NCBI GenBank assembly: GCA_963703165.1
Contig: OY969798.1
Coordinates: 5,132,241 to 5,196,240 of the forward strand
Source: JBQTKD01 sp963703165
Lineage (GTDB): Bacteria > Actinomycetota > Actinomycetes > Sporichthyales > Sporichthyaceae
Direction of reading: 5' to 3'
DNA length: 64,000 nucleotides
In this document: positions 37,490 to 46,311 of the stretch, one piece after another
Layout: the number at the start of each line of letters is the position of its first letter
Numbering within the stretch: position 1 is the first letter of the stretch
The notes under the pieces: model-generated
What the model saw: the letters and a program-made list of their open reading frames with translations, nothing else
The model's database searches: none
What the model was told of the DNA's origin: nothing
Translations under genes and position numbers: made by a program

Positions 37490-38971
37490 GTGCAACAGAT
37501 CGGTGACCTGATCCGGCGGGCGGGCACGCAGTACGGCGCGACGTGCGCGCTGATCGAGGGCGAGCGGCGGGTCAGCTTCGCCGAGTTCGACGCGCTCACC
37601 GATCGGCTCGGCAACGCGTTGCTGTCCCGCGGGCTGAATACAGGTGATCGGGTCGCGGTGCTGATGCCCAACGGGATCGACGGCGTCGTCGTCTACTACG
37701 CCCTGGCAAAGGCCGGGCTGGTCCGGGTGCCGCTCAACGTGCGGGAGACCGCACACGAGCACGCGTACAAGATCGACGACTCGCAGGCCCGACTGCTCGT
37801 GCACCCAGGAGACGCGCCGGCCGACACCGAGTTCGCGATCGCGGCGGGGGAGTTGGCGGGGATCATCGCCGACGCGTCGAGCGCACCGTGTGCGGTGGTC
37901 CGGGACCCGGAGGCGCCGTTGCGCCTGGCCTACACGGGCGGTACGACCGGCAAGCCCAAGGCCGTCGTGCTCACCACGCGGAGCGAACTCGCCGAGGTTG
38001 CCAACTTCCTCGTCGATCTGTTGCCCAATCTGACGCCTCGTTCGGTGATGCTGCATGCGGCGCCGATCACCCACGGCAGCGGCGCGTTCTTCCTGCCGCA
38101 CCTGGTCAAGGGCGCGCCGAGTGTGGTGCTGGAGAGGTTCACGCCGGCCTCGTTCCTGGCTGCCGCGCAGCGGTACCGGGCCACCTCGACGTTCATGGTG
38201 CCGACCATGATCGCGATGCTGCTCGAGGAACCGGCGACGGCCGATTGCGCGCTCGCACTGGAGCGGCTCTGCTACGGCGGCGCCCCCATCGCGAGCACCC
38301 TGCTGCAGCGTGGCCTGGACACTCTCGGACCGGTGTTCGCGCAGCTCTACGGACAGGCCGAGGCTCCGCTGGCCATCACATGCCTGCAGCCCCACGAGCA
38401 CACGCCGGCGCGGCTCGCCTCGGCCGGCAAGGCCTACTCGTTCGTCGAGGTCGACGTGCGCGACGAGACCGGTGCGTCGCTACCTCCCGGAGCGGAGGGC
38501 GAGGTCCTCACCCGTGGCCCGCACACGATGAGCGGCTACTGGCGTCGCCCCGAGGCCACCGCGGAGACGATCGAACCCGACGGTTGGCTGCACACCGGCG
38601 ACCTCGGACGGTGGGACGACGAGGGATACCTGTACCTCCTCGACCGTCGGCACGACGTGATCATCAGCGGCGGCTACAACGTCTACCCACGTGAGGTGGA
38701 GGACGTGTTGCTCGCCCACCCTGCGGTGAGCCAGGCCGCCGTCGTGGGTCTGCGCGACGAACGGTGGGGCGAGCGCGTCGCCGCGGCAGTCGTGGTCCGT
38801 GATCCCGTCGAACCCGAGACGTTGATCGCGCACTGCGCGGAGCGACTGGCCGGGTTCAAGCGGCCGCGCTCGATCGAGATCTGGCCGGACCTGCCGACCA
38901 GCCCGGTGGGCAAGTCGTTGCGCCGCGAAGTACGGGACCGGATGCACCGGGCCGACGCTCCGGTCGGTTGA
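37490..38971 (+). CDS. Class I adenylate-forming acyl/aryl-CoA ligase
   Basis: 493 aa. P-loop LAYTGGTTGKPKAVVL, YGQAEAPLAITCL, the GYW and HTGDLGRWDDEGYLYLLDRR regions, hinge DVIISGGYNVYP and catalytic Lys in SPVGKSLRREVR: a complete acyl-CoA synthetase. It starts at GTG 37490, 1 bp after the preceding stop, so it is translationally coupled to the unknown protein. It would make the CoA thioester of the pathway substrate or of the product formed by the carboxylase downstream. Substrate class is not readable. Confidence 0.88.
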   Translation: MQQIGDLIRRAGTQYGATCALIEGERRVSFAEFDALTDRLGNALLSRGLNTGDRVAVLMPNGIDGVVVYYALAKAGLVRVPLNVRETAHEHAYKIDDSQARLLVHPGDAPADTEFAIAAGELAGIIADASSAPCAVVRDPEAPLRLAYTGGTTGKPKAVVLTTRSELAEVANFLVDLLPNLTPRSVMLHAAPITHGSGAFFLPHLVKGAPSVVLERFTPASFLAAAQRYRATSTFMVPTMIAMLLEEPATADCALALERLCYGGAPIASTLLQRGLDTLGPVFAQLYGQAEAPLAITCLQPHEHTPARLASAGKAYSFVEVDVRDETGASLPPGAEGEVLTRGPHTMSGYWRRPEATAETIEPDGWLHTGDLGRWDDEGYLYLLDRRHDVIISGGYNVYPREVEDVLLAHPAVSQAAVVGLRDERWGERVAAAVVVRDPVEPETLIAHCAERLAGFKRPRSIEIWPDLPTSPVGKSLRREVRDRMHRADAPVG

Positions 38972-38999
38972 AAGCCGGTCTGATGAGAGGGGGCCGCGG

Positions 39000-39518
39000 A
39001 TGAGCGGTCAGGACGCGACACCGGACGCGGTCACCCAACGGGAGATCGCGGAGACGCTGCGGTCGTTCGCCGCCTCGACCTGGCGCAGCATGACGCTGGA
39101 GGTCGCGGGCATCCGGATCACCGTCGACAAGGACGGGGCCCCGGCCCCCACGGCCGCGCCGGAGGTCCCGGTCTTCGCGCCGGCACCGACCGCCGCGCCC
39201 GCCAGGGCCACCTTGCCCGCACAGGCCACCGCACCGCCACCGGCCACCTCCGCGCCGCTGGACACCACGGGTCTGATCGAGATCCGCTCGCCCGCGGTCG
39301 GGGCGTTCTGGCTGGCCCCGAGCCCGGGGTCGGCGCCGTTCGTCGCCGTCGGGCAGATCGTCGAGGTCGACGAACAACTCGCCATCGTCGAGGTCATGAA
39401 GCTGATGAACCCGGTGGTCGCGCCGCAGGCGGGGGAGATCGTGGCGGTCTGCGCGGCGAACGCGGAGATGGTCGAGTACGAGCAGGTCGTGTTCCTGTTA
39501 CGGCCCAGCCATGGCTGA
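39000..39518 (+). CDS. Biotin carboxyl carrier protein
   Basis: 172 aa. N-terminal about 50 residues, a Pro/Ala-rich linker (about 55-90), then a biotinyl domain with EVMKLMN; the biotin-accepting Lys is residue 134. Free-standing carrier for the carboxylase encoded by the next two genes; its 3' end overlaps the biotin carboxylase start by 8 bp. Confidence 0.93.
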   Translation: MSGQDATPDAVTQREIAETLRSFAASTWRSMTLEVAGIRITVDKDGAPAPTAAPEVPVFAPAPTAAPARATLPAQATAPPPATSAPLDTTGLIEIRSPAVGAFWLAPSPGSAPFVAVGQIVEVDEQLAIVEVMKLMNPVVAPQAGEIVAVCAANAEMVEYEQVVFLLRPSHG

Positions 39519-40890
39519 CCGAACGATCCGGCGGGTGTTCGTTGCGAACCGCGGTGAGATCGCGGTGCGCGTGGTGCGCACCTGTCGCGAACTGGGGATC
39601 GAGACCGTGGTCGCGGTCTCGACGGTGGACCGCGGGGGAATGGCCGCACGGCTGGCCGACCGGGCGGTATGCATCGGGCCGGCGCCCGCGGCGGAGAGCT
39701 ACCTGAACATCCCCGCGGTGCTGTCCGCCGCGCGTGGAAGCGGCTGCGACGCCGTGCACCCCGGCTACGGGTTCCTCTCGGAGAACGCGGCCTTCGCGCG
39801 GGCCTGTGTCGACGCCGGGCTGACCTTCATCGGCCCTCGCCCGGAGGCCGTCGAGCAGGCCGGTGACAAGGCACGCGCTCGCGAACTCGCGGTGTCCGCG
39901 GGAATCCCGGTCCTGTCCGGGTCGCCGATCCTCGCCGACGTCGACGAGGCCGTGGCCGCGGCCGCCGAGCTCGGGTACCCGGTCCTGATCAAAGCCGCCG
40001 CCGGCGGCGGCGGGCGCGGCATGTCGGTCATCGAGGACGAGAGCGAACTGCGGGCGCGGTTCTCCACCGCCGCCGGGGAGGCCCGGTCGGCCTTCGGCGA
40101 CGGACGCGTCTACCTCGAACGGTTCGTCCGCAACGCCCGGCACATCGAGGTGCAGGTGCTCGGCGACCAGCACGGCAACGTCATGCACCTCGGCGAACGG
40201 GATTGCACCCTGCAACGTCGACACCAGAAGGTCGTCGAGGAATCGCCGGCACCCAACCTGGACGACGTCCTCCGCGCCGACATCCGGGAAAGTGGCGTGG
40301 CGTTCGCCCGAGCGTTGGGCCTGGACAGCGCCGGCACCGTCGAGTTCATCTACGACGCCGACCGGGCGACGTACGCGTTCCTGGAGTTCAACGCCCGCAT
40401 CCAGGTCGAGCACCCGGTTACGGAGATGGTCACCAGGATCGACCTCGTCGAACAGCAACTGCGCAGCGCCGCGGGGGTGCCGCTCGCCTTCACGCAGGAC
40501 GAGATTTCCTTGACCGGGCACGCCATTCAGGCCCGCATCACCTGCGAGGCCCCGGAACGAAACTTCGCCCCGCAGCCGGGGACGGTCTCGCACTGGCAGG
40601 CACCGCATGCCGCGGGTCTGCGGGTGGACAGCCATTGCGAGACCGGATACGTCGTGACGCCCTACTACGACTCACTGCTGGCGAAGATCGTCGCTCACGG
40701 ACCAGACCGGGACACGGCCGTGGACCGACTCGCCACGGGCCTTGCCTACCTCGAGGTGGTGGGGGTCCCGACCACGGCGGACTTCGCCGCCTTCGCACTG
40801 GACCATGCCGACTTTCGCGCCGGCATCGTCACCACCGACTGGATCGCCTCGACCGGACTGCCCGACTACCTGGAGAAGTGCGGCTCATGA
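39511..40890 (+). CDS. Biotin carboxylase subunit
   Basis: 459 aa, ATP-grasp biotin carboxylase. N-terminal FVANRGEIAVRVVRTCRELG, glycine loop AAAGGGGRGMSVI, HIEVQVLGDQHGNVMHLGER and EFNARIQVEHPVTE are all present. It carboxylates the biotin on the carrier using ATP and bicarbonate. ATGA overlap with the carboxyltransferase gene. Confidence 0.95.
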   Translation: MADRTIRRVFVANRGEIAVRVVRTCRELGIETVVAVSTVDRGGMAARLADRAVCIGPAPAAESYLNIPAVLSAARGSGCDAVHPGYGFLSENAAFARACVDAGLTFIGPRPEAVEQAGDKARARELAVSAGIPVLSGSPILADVDEAVAAAAELGYPVLIKAAAGGGGRGMSVIEDESELRARFSTAAGEARSAFGDGRVYLERFVRNARHIEVQVLGDQHGNVMHLGERDCTLQRRHQKVVEESPAPNLDDVLRADIRESGVAFARALGLDSAGTVEFIYDADRATYAFLEFNARIQVEHPVTEMVTRIDLVEQQLRSAAGVPLAFTQDEISLTGHAIQARITCEAPERNFAPQPGTVSHWQAPHAAGLRVDSHCETGYVVTPYYDSLLAKIVAHGPDRDTAVDRLATGLAYLEVVGVPTTADFAAFALDHADFRAGIVTTDWIASTGLPDYLEKCGS

Positions 40891-42389
40891 CCAGCTATCT
40901 GGACAGCGCGCCCCGGACTGCCGATGGCGGCAAGCGACACATCGAGGTCATCGATCAGACGCTGCGTGACGGACCGCAGAGCTGGTGGGGGATGCGGCTG
41001 CGTAAGGACATGGGGCTCCCGATCGCCGGCCAACTGGACCGCACGGGGTTCCACACCATCGACCTTGTCGGCAGCTCGATCTTCGAAGTGCTGGCGCGGC
41101 ACTGCAAGGAAGATCCGTGGGAGCAACTCAGCTCGCTGTCCGCTGCCATGCCGCGGACGACGGTACGGGCCGGGACCCGCAGCAACGGCATCGTGACGTT
41201 CGGGCTCACCGCGGACAGCGTCATGGACCTGTGGGTGCAACGCCTGGTCGCGCACGGCATCGGCAGCTTCTGGATCTACGACGGCCTGTTCAACACCGAC
41301 AAGATCGGCCGGCTGGTCAAGACCGCGCAGGCCGAGGGGGCCCGCGCGATCCCGTGCATCCTCTACGCAGACAGCCCGTTCCACACCGACGAGTACTACG
41401 CCGCGCGCACCCGGGAGCTCGTCGCGCTCGGAGCGGACGGCATCGAGCTGGAGGACGCGGCCGGGTTGCTCACCCCGGAGCGCACGCGCACCCTCGTCAC
41501 GGCCATCAAGGCGGCGGCCGGTGACCTGCCCGTCGAGATCCACTTCCACAGCAACAACGCGATGGCACCGATCAATTACCTCGAGGGGGTGCTGGCCGGC
41601 GCCGACATCGTGCACACCGCGAGCCGCCCCCTTGCTGCCGGGGTGTCGCTGCCGTCGACGGAGAACACTGTCGCGAATTTGCACTACGCCGGATACGCCG
41701 TCGACCTGGACGAGAGCTGCTTCGCCGGGGTGGAGGAGCACCTGCTACGGGTCGCGGAGTACGAGGCCCTGCCGGTCGGGCAACCGGCGGAGTACTCGCT
41801 GTTCCTCTACCGCCACCAGTTGCCCGGAGGGATGACCGGGACCTTCAAGGACCAGTTGCGGGCCCGTGGGATGGAGGACCGATTCGAGGAGGTTCTCGAC
41901 GAGATGGCCCAGGTACGTACCGAACTCGGCTATCCGGTCATGGCGACCCCGTTCTCCCAACTCGTGGGCACCCAGGCGGTGTTGAACGTCGTCACCGGCA
42001 AGCGGTACGAGGTCGTGCCGAACGAGGTGCTCATCTACGCGCACGGCTTCTACGGCACCCCGGTCACCCCGCTGGACGAGAACGTGCTCGACCGGATCAT
42101 GACGACCCCTCAGGCGAAGAACTTCAAGGAGTGGGAACCGCCCCAGCCGAGCCTCGACGAGCTGCGCCAACGCTTCGGCGCCGGGATCTCCGACGACGAG
42201 CTGATCCTTCGACTGCTGGTGCCCGAACCCGACATCGACGCCATGCGAGCGACCCCGCCGCGTAACCGGGACTTCACCGCCACCAGCAAGGAGATGCGTT
42301 TCGTCCGGGAGCTGGTGGAGACCTCGATCGGGGCGTACCTGAAGCTGGACACACCCAACTTCTCGTTGACCCTGCAGGGGGACCACTGA
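40887..42389 (+). CDS. Atypical PYC/OadA-type carboxyltransferase subunit
   Basis: 500 aa, DRE-TIM carboxyltransferase domain of the pyruvate carboxylase/oxaloacetate decarboxylase type. Metal ligands Asp23 (IEVIDQTLRDGPQS) and His219-x-His221 (VEIHFHSN) are present. The position of the carboxylated Lys in pyruvate carboxylase (IKDMAGLL) reads ELEDAAGLL here, placing Glu189 where Lys is expected. The C-terminal part (PGGMTGTFKDQLRARGMEDR, VMATPFSQLVGTQAVLNVVT) follows the family. With separate BCCP and BC subunits it forms a three-subunit carboxylase. The substrate is probably not pyruvate; catabolic context suggests a pathway-specific acid or ketone (inference). Confidence 0.85.
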   Translation: MTSYLDSAPRTADGGKRHIEVIDQTLRDGPQSWWGMRLRKDMGLPIAGQLDRTGFHTIDLVGSSIFEVLARHCKEDPWEQLSSLSAAMPRTTVRAGTRSNGIVTFGLTADSVMDLWVQRLVAHGIGSFWIYDGLFNTDKIGRLVKTAQAEGARAIPCILYADSPFHTDEYYAARTRELVALGADGIELEDAAGLLTPERTRTLVTAIKAAAGDLPVEIHFHSNNAMAPINYLEGVLAGADIVHTASRPLAAGVSLPSTENTVANLHYAGYAVDLDESCFAGVEEHLLRVAEYEALPVGQPAEYSLFLYRHQLPGGMTGTFKDQLRARGMEDRFEEVLDEMAQVRTELGYPVMATPFSQLVGTQAVLNVVTGKRYEVVPNEVLIYAHGFYGTPVTPLDENVLDRIMTTPQAKNFKEWEPPQPSLDELRQRFGAGISDDELILRLLVPEPDIDAMRATPPRNRDFTATSKEMRFVRELVETSIGAYLKLDTPNFSLTLQGDH

Positions 42390-42802
42390 TGACCAGTGAA
42401 CTCGGCGTCGGCCGACCGACCAAGCGTCGCCCCGGTGCGGTCGGAGGCCTGCCGGTCGCGGACCCACGCCCGGTGTGGAAGGACGGGGCGGTTCTCGGCT
42501 CCCGCTGCCGAGCCTGCAGCTATCCGGCTGCGCAGCGCGAGCTGCCGTGGTGCCCGGTCTGCCACGGCGCCGTCGAGCCCGAACGCTTCGAACCCACCGG
42601 CACGATCTGGTCGGCGACCGTCGTGCAGATCCCGGTGGGCGAGCGACGTCCACCGTTCGCCCTGGCCTATCTCGACCTCGACGACGGACCTCGGCTGCTC
42701 GTGCATCTGACGAAACCGGCGGCGCCACCGATCGGTGCCCGGGCCCGGATCACCGGCACCGACTCCGGCGACCTCGTCGCCCTCGTGGAAGGGATCGGGT
42801 GA
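42389..42802 (+). CDS. DUF35 OB-fold protein with zinc ribbon (ChsH2-like)
   Basis: 137 aa. Zinc ribbon with CRAC...CPVC in the first half and an OB fold after it (GTIWSATVVQIPVGERRPPF, ALAYLDLDDGPRLLVHL). DUF35 proteins pair with thiolase-like or hydratase partners and bind acyl-CoA; the adjacent thiolase (TGATG overlap) is the expected partner. Confidence 0.9.
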   Translation: MTSELGVGRPTKRRPGAVGGLPVADPRPVWKDGAVLGSRCRACSYPAAQRELPWCPVCHGAVEPERFEPTGTIWSATVVQIPVGERRPPFALAYLDLDDGPRLLVHLTKPAAPPIGARARITGTDSGDLVALVEGIG

Positions 42803-43950
42803 TGAGCGTCCAACCGACTGTCTGGGGCGTGGGCACGTCCTCCTACGGCATGTTCCCCGAGCGGCGGGTCGAGTCGCTGGCCTGGGAGGCCGTGGCGGAG
42901 GCCGTCCGCGACGCCGACGTCTCGCCGTCGGACATCGAGGCGATCGTCGTCGGCACCGTGTTCGGGCCACCGGGGGTCGCGACCCGCGTGCAGCGCGGCC
43001 TGGGCATTCCGGGGGTCCCGATGTGGACCATCGAGAACGCCTGCGCCAGTGGGACCAGCGCGTACCACGAGGCTGTGGAAGCGGTGCGGCTCGGCCGGTT
43101 CGGCTGTGTGCTGGTGCTCGGTGTGGAGCAGATGTCGACCCTGTTCTCCGGCGCGATCATGCCCGAGGCCACCGATCCTGAGGGTGCGTCATCCCTTCCG
43201 CTGCCTGGGCTCTATGCCCTGGCCGCCCAGCGCTACATCGGCGAGTTCGGAGTCACGCCCGAGCAACTCGCCGCCGTCGCGGTGAAGAACAAGCGCAACG
43301 GGGCGGACAACCCGCGCGCCCAACTGCGCGGCGAGCCGCCCACGATCGCGGACATCCTGGGCTCGCGGATGATCGCCGAACCGCTGACGCTGCTGCAATG
43401 CTGCCCGACCAGTGATGGCGCCGCCGCCGCGATCGTCGGGGCCGAACGCGGTCACGCCGACGACCTGCGCATCGAAGCCTCGGCCATGGTGTCCGGCGCG
43501 TTGTGGGATCACCGCAGCGAGGAGGTCTGGGGTTACGCCAGCGTCGCCCGCGCGGCGGAGCAGGCCTTCGCGCAGGCCGGGCGCACCGCTGCGGAGATCG
43601 ACGTCCTCGAGGTGCATGACGCGTTCACCATCGGGGAGATCCTCACCCTCGAAGCTCTCGGCTTCGCTCCGCGCGGAAAGGGAGCAGAGCTGGCCCCGTC
43701 CGGGCACACGCAACGCGACGGAGCTCAGCCGGTCAACACCAGCGGTGGACTGCTGGCGCGCGGGCACCCGCTCGGTGCGACCGGACTCGCGCAACTGCAC
43801 GAGATCGCCTGCCAATTGCGTGGGCGAGCCGGCCCGCGTCAGATCGCCCGGCACCGGGTCGGTCTCGTCGAAACGATGGGCGGCGGAGCCTCCGGCATGG
43901 ACGGCAACGCCTGTGTCGTCACGATCCTGTCGACCCCCGGAGATAGCTGA
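42802..43950 (+). CDS. Thiolase / SCP2-type lipid-transfer thiolase
   Basis: 382 aa. Active Cys in WTIENACASGTSAYHEAVEA; HDAFTIGEILTLEALG and SGGLLARGHPLGATG (His) and a C-terminal GGGASGMDGNACVV region. Together with the DUF35 protein it probably cleaves or condenses a 3-oxoacyl-CoA. The C-terminal GxG loop deviates from the classical CxG motif (DGNACVV), as in SCP2/Ltp types. It overlaps both neighbours by one or more bases. Confidence 0.9.
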   Translation: MSVQPTVWGVGTSSYGMFPERRVESLAWEAVAEAVRDADVSPSDIEAIVVGTVFGPPGVATRVQRGLGIPGVPMWTIENACASGTSAYHEAVEAVRLGRFGCVLVLGVEQMSTLFSGAIMPEATDPEGASSLPLPGLYALAAQRYIGEFGVTPEQLAAVAVKNKRNGADNPRAQLRGEPPTIADILGSRMIAEPLTLLQCCPTSDGAAAAIVGAERGHADDLRIEASAMVSGALWDHRSEEVWGYASVARAAEQAFAQAGRTAAEIDVLEVHDAFTIGEILTLEALGFAPRGKGAELAPSGHTQRDGAQPVNTSGGLLARGHPLGATGLAQLHEIACQLRGRAGPRQIARHRVGLVETMGGGASGMDGNACVVTILSTPGDS

Positions 43951-44192
43951 TGACCGCCACTGACTCGAAGCGCGTCGCGATCGATCTGACGCTGTGTGAG
44001 GGCCACGGCCGGTGTTACCTGCTGGTCCCCGAGGTCTTCGAGTCCGGTGACGACTACGGCCACGCCCGGGTGCACACCGCCGTCGACCCGGCGGATGCGG
44101 CGCTACGGAAGAAAGTCGGCAACGCCATCAAGAGCTGTCCCGAGGACGCCCTGAGTTGGACCACATCCGTCGAACGCCCCGAAGGAGCCTGA
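43950..44192 (+). CDS. [3Fe-4S]-type ferredoxin, P450 redox partner
   Basis: 80 aa. Cluster ligands CEGHGRC and, 40 residues later, SCPEDAL: the CxxHxxC...CP pattern of actinobacterial P450-linked ferredoxins. It lies 1 bp before the P450 gene, which it presumably reduces. A His in the second position of the motif suggests a [3Fe-4S] cluster. Confidence 0.93.
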   Translation: MTATDSKRVAIDLTLCEGHGRCYLLVPEVFESGDDYGHARVHTAVDPADAALRKKVGNAIKSCPEDALSWTTSVERPEGA

Positions 44193-44193
44193 C

Positions 44194-45405
44194 GTGTCCG
44201 ACAGCATGTTCACCGATTTCGACCACCGCACCCCGCCGATCGGACCGGACGGCACACCGTTCCAGTACTACGAGGCGCTGCGCGATGCGGCGTTGGAAGG
44301 CCCCGCGATCCAATGGAGCGAGCACCACAACGGCTTCTGGGTCGTCGCCGGGTACCCGGAGTGCCACGAGATCATGCAGAACCACGACGCGTTCTCCAGC
44401 GCCGCGGTCACGTTTCCCGCGTACCAGACCGGTGAGAGGAACACCCTCATGCTCGCCGGCATGGACGAACCGGTGCACAAGAAGTACCGCTCGCTGGTGA
44501 TCCAGCCGTTCTCGCCGCGCCAGGCCAGTGACACCGAGGACGAACTGCGGCGCACGACCAATGAGCTCATCGACGGCTTCATCGCCAACGGATCCACCGA
44601 CGTCGCCAAGTCCATCTGCTACGAGATCCCGGGTCGGATCACGGCGCTGAGCCTGGGCCTGCCCCAAGGCGATGGCGATCGTTATCGTCAGTGGACCGAC
44701 GCGATGGCGCACCTGTTCACCACCGACCCTGAGGGCGCGGCCGCCATCGTCGGCGAGATGCACGAGTACTTCAGCAACGCCATCGACGAGAAGCGACGCA
44801 ACCCGGGCAACGACATCATCTCGATGGTCATCGCCTCCGAACTCGACGGCGAGAAGCTCAACCACGAAGAACTGATGGGCTTCTGCATCGTCCTGCTGCT
44901 CGGCGGCATCGAGAACAGCGTGAAGATGCTGTCCACCGCGCTGTGGCGCCTCGCGTGGGACGTCGAACTGCGCCGTCGGATGATCGACAAGCCGGACATG
45001 ATGAACGTCGCCGTCGACGAGTTCCTCCGGTACTACACCCCGGCCGGGGTCGGCCGTGTCGTGCTCGAGGACGCGGAGGTCGCCGGGGTCAAGATGAAGA
45101 AGGACGACATCGCCTTCCTCATGCTGCCCTGCGCCAACCGCGACCCGCGCCAGTTCCCCTATCCGGACGTGCTGATCCCGGACCGCTCGCCGAACCGGCA
45201 CCTCTCGCTGGGCACCGGCATTCACCGTTGCATCGGCACGCACCTGCTGCGTGTCGAGGGTCGTGTCGTGCTGAGCGAGTTCATGCGCCGGATCCCCGAG
45301 TTCGAACTGGACCGCACGCAGAATTCCGTGTGGGCGACCGGTCAGGTGACGGGCATGATCGAGGTTCCGATCGTGTTCCCCGCGGGCGAGCCGAGCCGGA
45401 GCTGA
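44194..45405 (+). CDS. Cytochrome P450
   Basis: 403 aa, bacterial class I P450. Heme-ligand Cys346 is in LGTGIHRCIGTHLLR; the K-helix ExxR is DEFLRY; the I-helix is LLLGGIENSVKML with Gly-Gly-Ile-Glu-Asn in place of the usual AGxDT, so the oxygen-activating acid/alcohol pair is changed. Substrate would be the compound processed by this cluster, possibly alicyclic or terpenoid (inference). GTG start, coupled to ferredoxin; the stop overlaps the LLM gene. Confidence 0.93.
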   Translation: MSDSMFTDFDHRTPPIGPDGTPFQYYEALRDAALEGPAIQWSEHHNGFWVVAGYPECHEIMQNHDAFSSAAVTFPAYQTGERNTLMLAGMDEPVHKKYRSLVIQPFSPRQASDTEDELRRTTNELIDGFIANGSTDVAKSICYEIPGRITALSLGLPQGDGDRYRQWTDAMAHLFTTDPEGAAAIVGEMHEYFSNAIDEKRRNPGNDIISMVIASELDGEKLNHEELMGFCIVLLLGGIENSVKMLSTALWRLAWDVELRRRMIDKPDMMNVAVDEFLRYYTPAGVGRVVLEDAEVAGVKMKKDDIAFLMLPCANRDPRQFPYPDVLIPDRSPNRHLSLGTGIHRCIGTHLLRVEGRVVLSEFMRRIPEFELDRTQNSVWATGQVTGMIEVPIVFPAGEPSRS

Positions 45406-46298
45406 CCGCTTATCCGCTGGGCCGCCTCGGGCTGCGGCTGCGTCCCCTTGAGGCGCAGCCGTTCCCCGAGGTGGCGGACCGTGTCGTCGAGATCGAAGAG
45501 CTGGGCTGGGCCACGCTCTGGATCACCGAGACGGTGGGTCGCGAGGCGTTCACCTTCGCGACCCTGCTGCTGGGCGCCACCAACCGGTTGGTGGTGGCTA
45601 CCGGCATCGCCTCGATCTGGGGACGGGACGCGCTCAGCGCCTCGGCCGGTCAGAAGACCATCTCGGAGGCCTACGGCGACCGGTTCGTCCTAGGGCTGGG
45701 GGTCAGTCATCGGGTCGTTGTGGAGGGTGCGCGCGGCCAGGAGTACCGGGCGCCGTACACCGCGATGCGGGACTACCTCGACTCGATGGATGCTGCACCG
45801 TTCCGGTCGGCTGTGCCGAGCACGCCGGCGAGGCGCCTGCTCGCTGCGTTGGGACCGCGCATGCTCGAGCTCAGCGCCACCCGGGCCGACGGTGCCCACC
45901 CCTATCTGACGGTCCCTCAGCACACATTCGAGGCTCGGAAGATCCTGGGTGTCGGCCCGATCCTCGCGCCCGAGCAGATGGTGGTGCTCGATACCCGGGC
46001 GGAATCGGCCCGGGCTCGGGCACGGTCCACCCTCGAGCGCTACCTCACGCTGCCCAATTATCGGGCGAGCCTTGTGCGCCAGGGATTCGACGAGGTCGAC
46101 CTGGTCGGCGGTGGCTCGGACCACCTCGTCGACTCCCTCGTCGCGTGGGGCGACGAGGAGAGCATCCGCACGCGGATCCAGGAACAGCTCGATGCCGGAG
46201 CCGACCACGTGTGTGTCCAGCCGCTCCCGGACAGTGACGGCGGGTTCGACCCGGCCGAGGTCCGGCGCCTCAGCACTGCCCTCATCGCCGCTACGTAG
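45402..46298 (+). CDS. LLM-class flavin-dependent oxidoreductase (possible CTG start)
   Basis: About 298 aa, luciferase-like monooxygenase family, probably F420 or FMN dependent: RVVEIEELGWATLWITE near the N-terminus, ATGIASIWGRDALSASAGQK and FVLGLGVSH. Similarity begins right after the P450 stop, but no in-frame ATG, GTG or TTG lies near. The only sensible candidate is CTG at 45402, overlapping the P450 TGA as CTGA, just like the ATGA overlaps elsewhere. A base change from ATG, or a real CTG start, are both possible. Confidence 0.78.
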   Translation: MTAYPLGRLGLRLRPLEAQPFPEVADRVVEIEELGWATLWITETVGREAFTFATLLLGATNRLVVATGIASIWGRDALSASAGQKTISEAYGDRFVLGLGVSHRVVVEGARGQEYRAPYTAMRDYLDSMDAAPFRSAVPSTPARRLLAALGPRMLELSATRADGAHPYLTVPQHTFEARKILGVGPILAPEQMVVLDTRAESARARARSTLERYLTLPNYRASLVRQGFDEVDLVGGGSDHLVDSLVAWGDEESIRTRIQEQLDAGADHVCVQPLPDSDGGFDPAEVRRLSTALIAAT

Positions 46299-46311
46299 GT
46301 ACGGTGGGCAG

